Shown here in pieces: positions 6,095 to 10,379 of a stretch of DNA of 10,379 nt. How positions within the stretch are numbered: the stretch's first letter is position 1; each line of letters opens with the position of its first letter. This DNA is from Enterobacteriaceae bacterium UBA3516 (GTDB lineage Bacteria; Pseudomonadota; Gammaproteobacteria; Enterobacterales; Enterobacteriaceae). Under the pieces are notes generated by a model. That model saw only the letters and a list, made by a program, of their open reading frames with translations, was not told where the DNA came from and ran no database searches. Made by a program: the position numbers and the translations under genes. Where the stretch lies: the NCBI GenBank assembly GCA_002377245.1, contig DFPL01000212.1, positions 1-10,379 of the forward strand. The letters run 5' to 3'.

Positions 6095-6994
6095 ATGGAT
6101 AAAATTTATGCAATGCAACTGTTCATTCGCGTTGCGGAACTGGAGAGTTTTTCCCGTGCTGCGGACTCTCTGGGCGTGCCCAAAGGGAGCGTGTCGCGGC
6201 AAATTCAGGCGCTGGAAAACCAGCTCGGCACACAGCTGCTTTATCGTACAACACGGCGCGTGCAACTGACCCAGGACGGCATGGTCTATTACGAACGGGC
6301 AAAAGATTTACTGACCAACATGGATGAGCTCGATGGCCTGTTCCTGCATGATCCCGCCAGCGTCAGCGGTCGACTACGGGTGGATATGCCCGTTGCGGTG
6401 GCGAAAAATCTCGTCATTCCGCGACTGCCTGCTTTCCTGCAGCAGTACCCCGGCATTGAGCTGGAGCTCAGCAGTAGCGATCGGCTGGTGGATATTATTC
6501 GCGAAGGATTTGATTGCGTGGTCCGCGTCGGCGCATTGAGAGATTCCGGGCTGATTGCCCGCCAGTTGGGCAAGCTGTCGATAATCAATTGCGCCAGCCC
6601 CGACTATCTGGCGCGCTTCGGCTACCCGGAAACCCTGGAGGATCTCTCCTCTCACGCCGTGGTGCATTACACGCTCAATCTTGGGGTGCGTCCGCAGGGT
6701 TTTGAAGTCTGGCGAGACAATCAGACCACCTGGGTCAAAACCGGCGGGGTGCTGACCGTCAACAGCACCGATACTTACCATGCCGCCTGCCTGGCTGGAT
6801 TGGGGATTATTCAGGTACCGCGCATCGGCGTGCGTGACGCCCTGCGCAGCAAAAAGCTGGTGGAAATTTTACCCCAGTACCGCGCTGAGCCGATGCCGGT
6901 CTCACTCATTTATCCTCACCGTCGCAACCTCTCACGCCGCGTTCGCCTGTTTATGGAGTGGCTGGCCGGGGTGATGAAAGACTACGTTGATTAG
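6095..6994 (+). CDS. yhjC: LysR family transcriptional regulator YhjC
   Basis: This is a DNA-binding regulator of the LysR family, 299 residues, the usual length. The winged helix-turn-helix covers residues 1-60, with the HTH at about 18-40 (SFSRAADSLGVPKGSVSRQI). The LysR substrate-binding domain covers about 90-295. It begins in the typical MDKIYAMQLFIRVAELESFS style of the CrgA-like LysR branch and agrees with E. coli YhjC as I recall it, including the C-terminal WLAGVMK-Y segment. The effector and regulon are unknown. The gene order yhjC-yhjD-yhjE matches E. coli, which supports the name. It is divergent from the SDR gene, its most likely local target, and is followed 52 bp later by yhjD on the same strand. 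Confidence 0.92.
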   Translation: MDKIYAMQLFIRVAELESFSRAADSLGVPKGSVSRQIQALENQLGTQLLYRTTRRVQLTQDGMVYYERAKDLLTNMDELDGLFLHDPASVSGRLRVDMPVAVAKNLVIPRLPAFLQQYPGIELELSSSDRLVDIIREGFDCVVRVGALRDSGLIARQLGKLSIINCASPDYLARFGYPETLEDLSSHAVVHYTLNLGVRPQGFEVWRDNQTTWVKTGGVLTVNSTDTYHAACLAGLGIIQVPRIGVRDALRSKKLVEILPQYRAEPMPVSLIYPHRRNLSRRVRLFMEWLAGVMKDYVD

Positions 6995-7002
6995 AGGCAG
7001 GC

Positions 7003-7008
7003 TATAAT
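7003..7008 (+). promoter_or_regulatory. Perfect -10 hexamer upstream of yhjD
   Basis: TATAAT sits 38 bp before the yhjD start codon, just past the yhjC stop. No -35 hexamer is found at 16-18 bp and there is no extended TG element, so activation by a regulator would be needed. A 6-bp inverted repeat (TGATTA at 6988-6993, TAATCA at 7015-7020) brackets the hexamer symmetrically and could be an operator. This suggests yhjD may have its own promoter rather than depend on yhjC readthrough. Confidence 0.4.
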
Positions 7009-7046
7009 TTTACGTAATCACGAATAAACAAAGGAAATAAGCACTG

Positions 7047-8090
7047 ATGACGCCGGAAAACAGCGAAAAACGTCCGACTCAGGACCTGGAATACGAGCCA
7101 GTCAGAAAAATGGAGACGTCAGAACCGTCTGAAAAGAAAGCCAGTGACGGTTCGGACGACGGTGACGGTCGCTCACCGCTGGAGACCGTGGCCCACGTGG
7201 CGCAGAAAGTGCAGCGTCGCCCGATGGTGGCGCACATGATTCGTGCCACTGAACGTTTTAACGATCGTATGGGCAATCAGTTTGGGGCCGCCATCACCTA
7301 CTTTTCATTTCTGTCGATGATCCCGATTCTGATGGTGTCGTTCGCGGCGGCGGGTTTTATTCTTGCCTCACACCCCACGCTGCTTCAGGACATCTTTAAT
7401 AAGATCCTGACGAACGTAAACGACCCGACGCTTGCTGCCACGCTGAAAAGCACCATCAGCACCGCCGTGCAGCAGCGTACCACCGTGGGGATTGTCGGGC
7501 TGGCCATCGCCCTCTATTCCGGGGTCAACTGGATGGGTAACCTGCGCGAAGCTATCCGCGCCCAATCGCGGGATACCTGGGAGGGTACCCCCCAGGATGA
7601 TGAGAAGATTTGGGTGAAGTATTTTCGAGATTTTATTTCGCTGATTGGCCTGCTGATAGCGCTCATTATCACCCTGTCGATTACATCCATTGCCGGCTCA
7701 GCGCAGCAGATGATCATTTCGGCGCTCTATCTGGACTATATCGAATGGCTGAAACCGGCCTGGCAGCTTATCGGTCTGGCTATTTCTATTTGTGCCAACT
7801 ATCTGCTGTTCTTCTGGATATTCTGGCGACTGCCGCGTCACCGTCCGCGTAAAAAAGCCCTGATTCGCGGTACGTTGATTGCCGCTATCGGTTTTGAAGT
7901 CATTAAGATCATTATGACCTGGACGCTGCCGTCATTGGTGAAATCGCCCTCCGGTGCCGCCTTTGGTTCAGTGCTCGGTCTGATGGCCTTCTTCTACTTC
8001 TTTGCCCGCCTGACGCTGTTCTGCGCCGCCTGGATTGCGACCGCGCAGTACAAAGACGATCCGCGTATGCCGGGCAAATCCCACCGTTAA
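7047..8090 (+). CDS. yhjD: Inner-membrane protein YhjD (BrkB/YihY family)
   Basis: This is an integral inner-membrane protein of the YihY/BrkB (formerly RNase BN) family, 347 residues. The first 75 residues are hydrophilic and acidic/basic with no signal peptide. About six hydrophobic segments follow, near 82-106, 146-163, 195-217, 237-261, 273-294 and 303-331. The family signature GAAITYFSFLSMIPIL is at 80-95 and the PSGAAFGS segment at 301-308. In E. coli, a YhjD substitution (R134C) was reported to suppress loss of Kdo and allow export of lipid IVA, linking it to lipid A transport or envelope integrity; the native function is unsettled. The gene follows yhjC as in E. coli. AGGA at 7032-7035 is 11 nt from the ATG, a long spacing. 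It is followed by a 10-bp hairpin. Confidence 0.92.
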   Translation: MTPENSEKRPTQDLEYEPVRKMETSEPSEKKASDGSDDGDGRSPLETVAHVAQKVQRRPMVAHMIRATERFNDRMGNQFGAAITYFSFLSMIPILMVSFAAAGFILASHPTLLQDIFNKILTNVNDPTLAATLKSTISTAVQQRTTVGIVGLAIALYSGVNWMGNLREAIRAQSRDTWEGTPQDDEKIWVKYFRDFISLIGLLIALIITLSITSIAGSAQQMIISALYLDYIEWLKPAWQLIGLAISICANYLLFFWIFWRLPRHRPRKKALIRGTLIAAIGFEVIKIIMTWTLPSLVKSPSGAAFGSVLGLMAFFYFFARLTLFCAAWIATAQYKDDPRMPGKSHR

Positions 8091-8097
8091 ATCCTTC

Positions 8098-8122
8098 ATC
8101 GGGCTGAATATATCAGCCCGAT
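8098..8122 (+). terminator. Stable hairpin after yhjD (weak terminator)
   Basis: ATCGGGCTGA (8098-8107) and TCAGCCCGAT (8113-8122) make a perfect 10-bp stem with a 5-nt loop, 8 bp after the yhjD stop. No T-run follows (TCATCATTT instead), so it is not a textbook intrinsic terminator. It may stabilise the 3' end of the mRNA or terminate only partly before yhjE. Confidence 0.55.
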
Positions 8123-8167
8123 TCATCATTTCAGCATGAATAACCAAGCCGTAACTTTTATTTAACC

Positions 8168-8181
8168 TAAAACTAGTTTTA
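8168..8181. repeat. 14-bp perfect palindrome in the yhjE upstream region
   Basis: TAAAACTAGTTTTA reads the same on both strands and contains CTAG, a tetramer that is rare in enteric genomes. It lies in an AT-rich stretch (about 8150-8200) some 120 bp upstream of the candidate yhjE promoter. A dimeric repressor or activator site is possible; no known regulator's consensus is recognised. Confidence 0.4.
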
Positions 8182-8200
8182 AATTCTAATATTAAAAATT

Positions 8201-8216
8201 TGTGAAGCATTTCATA
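8201..8216 (+). promoter_or_regulatory. Candidate CRP-binding site upstream of yhjE
   Basis: TGTGA-N6-TCATA matches 9 of 10 core positions of the CRP consensus. Its centre (about 8208.5) is some 117 bp upstream of the start site predicted from the promoter at 8290-8319. That is farther than usual for direct class I activation, so either another promoter is used or the site acts with a second factor. A CRP-controlled transporter would be unsurprising, but this is motif-based only. Confidence 0.35.
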
Positions 8217-8244
8217 GAAGAGAAAACGCAAGTCTGAAAATTAT

Positions 8245-8263
8245 CCGCTTTTTGCCGCTTTTT
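8245..8263 (+). repeat. Tandem CCGCTTTTT repeat in the yhjE leader
   Basis: CCGCTTTTT occurs at 8245-8253 and again at 8255-8263, a period of 10 bp, one DNA helical turn, ending 26 bp before the candidate -35 box. Tandem direct repeats at helical spacing are typical of sites bound by response regulators as dimers. No specific regulator is recognised. Confidence 0.35.
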
Positions 8264-8289
8264 CCCCCACCGTGGCCCCTTGTTACAGA

Positions 8290-8319
8290 TTGAAATGTCG
8301 CTTTTGCTATGACTAATAT
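8290..8319 (+). promoter_or_regulatory. Candidate sigma-70 promoter for yhjE
   Basis: TTGAAA (8290-8295, 5 of 6 matches) and TAATAT (8314-8319, 4 of 6) are separated by 18 bp, placing transcription start near 8326 and giving a leader of about 27 nt. It is the best -35/-10 pair I see in the gap between yhjD and yhjE. Confidence 0.45.
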
Positions 8320-8352
8320 GGTCGTCCGTTCGCCCAAAAATAAGAAAATTTT

Positions 8353-9669
8353 ATGCAAGCCACAGCAACAACTTTAGACAACGAGCAGGAAAACCCACCG
8401 GTAAACTCACGCAGTAAAGTCGTTATTGCTTCATTGATTGGCACCGCCATCGAGTTCTTCGACTTCTATATTTATGCCACTGCGGCGGTCATCGTTTTCC
8501 CCCATATCTTCTTCCCGCAGGGTGATCCAACGGCGGCAACGCTCCAGTCACTGGCGACCTTTGCTATTGCTTTTGTGGCGCGTCCGATTGGTTCAGCGGT
8601 CTTTGGTCACTTTGGCGATCGCGTGGGGCGTAAAGTCACCCTGGTCGCCTCACTGATGACGATGGGGATCTCAACCGTACTGATTGGCCTGCTGCCGACG
8701 TATGAATCCATTGGCGTGATGGCACCACTGCTGCTGGCGCTGGCCCGTTTTGGTCAGGGTCTGGGCCTCGGCGGCGAATGGGGTGGTGCTGCCCTGCTGG
8801 CAACCGAGAACGCCCCGCCACGTAAACGCGCGCTGTATGGCTCCTTCCCGCAGTTAGGCGCACCGATTGGCTTCTTCTTTGCCAATGGTACCTTCCTGCT
8901 GCTCTCCTGGCTGCTGACCGACGAGCAGTTCATGAGCTGGGGCTGGCGTGTACCCTTTATCTTCTCAGCCGTGCTGGTGCTGATTGGCCTGTATGTGCGC
9001 GTCTCGCTGCATGAGACCCCGGTCTTCGCCAAAATCGCCGCGGCGAAAAAACAGGTGAAAGTACCGCTGGGCACCCTGCTGACCAAACACGTGCGCGTGA
9101 CGGTGCTCGGCACCTTCATTATGCTGGCGACCTATACGCTGTTCTACATCATGACCGTCTACTCCATGACCTTCAGTACCTCACCGACCGGGCTGGGCCT
9201 GCCGCGTAACGAAGTGCTGTGGATGCTGATGATGGCGGTGATTGGTTTTGGCGTGATGGTGCCCATTGCCGGTTTGCTGGCGGATAAATACGGTCGCCGT
9301 AAGAGCATGATCGTGATTACCTCGCTGATCATTCTCTTTGCGCTGTTTGTCTTCCCGCCGCTGCTGGGCTCTGGTAATCCGGCGCTGGTGATGGCGTACC
9401 TGCTGATAGGCCTGAGCCTGATGGGGCTGACCTTTGGTCCGATGGGCGCGCTGCTGCCGGAGCTGTTCCCGACCGAAGTCCGCTACACCGGGGCATCCTT
9501 CTCTTACAACGTGTCGTCGATTCTGGGGGCTTCTGTTGCGCCATACATCGCAACCTGGCTGCAGGCGAATTACGGTTTGATGTATGTGGGGATTTACCTG
9601 GCGGCAATGGCAGCGCTGACGCTTATCGCCTTGATTCTGACTCACGAGACTAAGCACCAGTCTCTGTGA
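8353..9669 (+). CDS. yhjE: MFS metabolite:H+ symporter YhjE
   Basis: This is a 12-helix inner-membrane transporter of the metabolite:H+ symporter (MHS) branch of the major facilitator superfamily, related to ProP, ShiA and KgtP; its substrate has not been established to my knowledge. The MFS loop 2-3 motif GHFGDRVGRK is at residues 85-94 and its second-half copy ADKYGRRKS at 310-318. MHS hallmarks are IEFFDFYIYATAA (33-45), RFGQGLGLGGEWGGA (132-146) and LFPTEVRYTG (371-380). The 438 residues agree closely with E. coli YhjE as I recall it, including the MQATATTLD start. The ribosome-binding site is weak (AAGAAA before ATTTT). It has its own upstream region of about 260 bp and ends just before a REP cluster and an IS element. 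Confidence 0.95.
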   Translation: MQATATTLDNEQENPPVNSRSKVVIASLIGTAIEFFDFYIYATAAVIVFPHIFFPQGDPTAATLQSLATFAIAFVARPIGSAVFGHFGDRVGRKVTLVASLMTMGISTVLIGLLPTYESIGVMAPLLLALARFGQGLGLGGEWGGAALLATENAPPRKRALYGSFPQLGAPIGFFFANGTFLLLSWLLTDEQFMSWGWRVPFIFSAVLVLIGLYVRVSLHETPVFAKIAAAKKQVKVPLGTLLTKHVRVTVLGTFIMLATYTLFYIMTVYSMTFSTSPTGLGLPRNEVLWMLMMAVIGFGVMVPIAGLLADKYGRRKSMIVITSLIILFALFVFPPLLGSGNPALVMAYLLIGLSLMGLTFGPMGALLPELFPTEVRYTGASFSYNVSSILGASVAPYIATWLQANYGLMYVGIYLAAMAALTLIALILTHETKHQSL

Positions 9670-9685
9670 TGTGTGTGGGCTGATA

Positions 9686-9740
9686 CCCTCACCCCGGACT
9701 CTCCCACCGGGGATCGGTCCCCTCGCCCCTTCGGGGAGAG
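9686..9740 (+). repeat. REP/BIME-type palindrome cluster downstream of yhjE
   Basis: The segment starts 17 bp after the yhjE stop with the REP-type head CCCTCACCCCGG. It folds into a 7-bp outer stem (CTCTCCC 9699-9705 with GGGAGAG 9734-9740) enclosing two hairpins: GGGGA/TCCCC (9709-9713, 9718-9722, 4-nt loop) and CCCC/GGGG (9726-9729, 9733-9736, 3-nt loop). This cruciform layout and GC-rich composition are typical of enterobacterial REP elements. It could also serve as transcription end or mRNA stabiliser for yhjE. Confidence 0.7.
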
Positions 9741-10379
9741 CAGCTGTGTTCAAAGTCAACGGGTGGCAGTTAATCTGTCGCCCATTTTGTATTGTCACGC
9801 ACCATAGCGTTCAGGATAGTCACCAGTTTCCTCACGCAGGCAGTCATGGCGACCTTGTACGGTTTTCCGTTGGCTCTTAACCTCTCAAAGAACGCCCTGA
9901 TGGTCGGGTTGTAACGCACGGCTGACATCGCCGCCATATACATCGCTGCCCGCACGGCGCTTCGCCCGCCCCAGATACAGCGTTTCCCTTTCATTTTGCC
10001 ACTGTCCCTTGCATACGGGCACACGCCGACCAGCGCACTTATCTTTCTTCTGCTCAGTTTTCCCAGCTCCGGTAACATCGACAGCAGCACCGCCAGCGTG
10101 GTCTTCCCGATACCCTTCACCTCTTCCAGCAGCTTCACTTTTTCCCGCCACAACGGCATCACTTTTATCTGCCGGTCAATGTCGTCATCTGCGTCTTTTA
10201 TCTCGCCATTCAGCCAGTCGATATGCCGTTTTATCCCCGCCCGGATAAAGACGTCATCGAAGGTACCGTGGCGGCTCTGCTCCATCGTCCGGTTGTCCAC
10301 AAGCTGTCGGCGGCGGGACACCATCCTCGCCAGGCGTTGCGTCGGGTTGTCCGGGGGCGGGCGAAGTTGAGGCTCGATT
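9741..10379 (-). mobile_element. IS110-family insertion sequence, one end, truncated by window
   Basis: The end of an IS110-family element is marked by the 3' part of its transposase gene and about 29 bp of non-coding sequence between the transposase stop (9770) and the REP cluster (ends 9740). IS110 elements lack classical terminal inverted repeats and target duplications, so the exact boundary cannot be fixed from one end; 9741 is an estimate. The rest of the element lies to the right of the window. Confidence 0.7.
9770..10379 (-). CDS. IS110-family transposase, C-terminal part
   Basis: The frame is open from the window edge at 10379 to TAA at 9772-9770, about 202 codons; the start and N-terminal RuvC-like DEDD domain lie outside. 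The visible part starts with the RLARMVSRRRQLVDNRT-type linker that follows the DEDD domain. A charged helical region comes next, then the Transposase_20 domain: a helix-hairpin-helix-like LLEEVKGIGKTTLAVLLS, ISALVGVCPYARDSGKMKG and GGRSAVRAAMYMAA. The serine of the DSG motif (codon 10003-10001) is the expected nucleophile of the C-terminal Tnp domain. The ATG at 10324 is internal to the protein and not a real start. No frameshift or stop interrupts the visible part, so the element may be intact. IS110 enzymes act with a bridge RNA made from the element's own non-coding end. Confidence 0.88.
   Translation of the reverse strand, partial: IEPQLRPPPDNPTQRLARMVSRRRQLVDNRTMEQSRHGTFDDVFIRAGIKRHIDWLNGEIKDADDDIDRQIKVMPLWREKVKLLEEVKGIGKTTLAVLLSMLPELGKLSRRKISALVGVCPYARDSGKMKGKRCIWGGRSAVRAAMYMAAMSAVRYNPTIRAFFERLRANGKPYKVAMTACVRKLVTILNAMVRDNTKWATD

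Noticed and set aside
5976..6113. 46-residue N-terminal extension of the SDR
   Set aside because: The frame is open, but the extension runs across the divergent control region and past the yhjC start. It resembles no SDR, and a good ATG with GAGG exists at 5975.
9181..9798. Long open frame (205 codons) on the minus strand across the end of yhjE and the REP cluster
   Set aside because: It runs antisense to well-conserved MFS sequence and through palindromic non-coding DNA. The translation is low-complexity and basic with no recognisable domain.
9770..10324. Self-contained 184-residue transposase starting at the ATG at 10324
   Set aside because: The frame stays open to the window edge with residues that match the linker before the C-terminal domain of IS110 transposases. 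This is the tail of a longer protein, not a small separate gene or a proven truncation.

Overview
The window looks like chromosome from a member of the Enterobacteriaceae, most like Enterobacter or a close relative. The evidence is close protein-level agreement, from memory, with the E. coli treF, yhjC, yhjD and yhjE products, REP-type palindromes downstream of genes at both edges, and moderately GC-rich coding sequence with AT-rich intergenic gaps. I could not run a database search, so the genus is an inference.

Layout, left to right. A REP-like half-palindrome (1-20) lies just beyond the stop of a small GNAT acetyltransferase gene on the minus strand (31-435). A gap of about 320 bp free of genes (436-756) carries candidate control sites for treF, the cytoplasmic trehalase (757-2406, plus). 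Converging on treF with only 15 bp between is a 531-residue single-pass membrane protein of the STY4199/HEPN type (2422-4017, minus). Next come a RimJ/RimL-like GNAT (4170-4706, plus) and a secreted YgiW/YdeI-type OB-fold protein (4774-5172, plus). A strong bidirectional terminator separates the latter from a convergent SDR oxidoreductase (5217-5975, minus). The SDR gene is divergent from a LysR regulator, yhjC (6095-6994, plus), which is followed by yhjD (7047-8090, BrkB/YihY-type inner-membrane protein) and yhjE (8353-9669, MFS transporter). After yhjE comes a REP-type palindrome cluster (9686-9740). An IS110-family element then runs off the right edge, with its transposase on the minus strand (9770 to beyond 10379).

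How the pieces fit: treF and yhjC-yhjD-yhjE are the conserved frame. As I recall, E. coli K-12 has only yhjB (a LuxR-type regulator) between treF and yhjC. Here four unrelated genes occupy that place: the HEPN-type membrane protein, a GNAT, an envelope OB-fold protein and an SDR. YhjC is well placed to control the divergent SDR. The OB-fold protein and YhjD both point to envelope stress and lipid A biology, but the sequence shows no operon linking them.

No tRNA, rRNA, CRISPR array or prophage is visible. I found no clear new multi-gene system. The least understood item is the membrane HEPN-type protein, whose predicted RNase motif is degenerate. The IS110 end abutting a REP cluster is the second item worth following.
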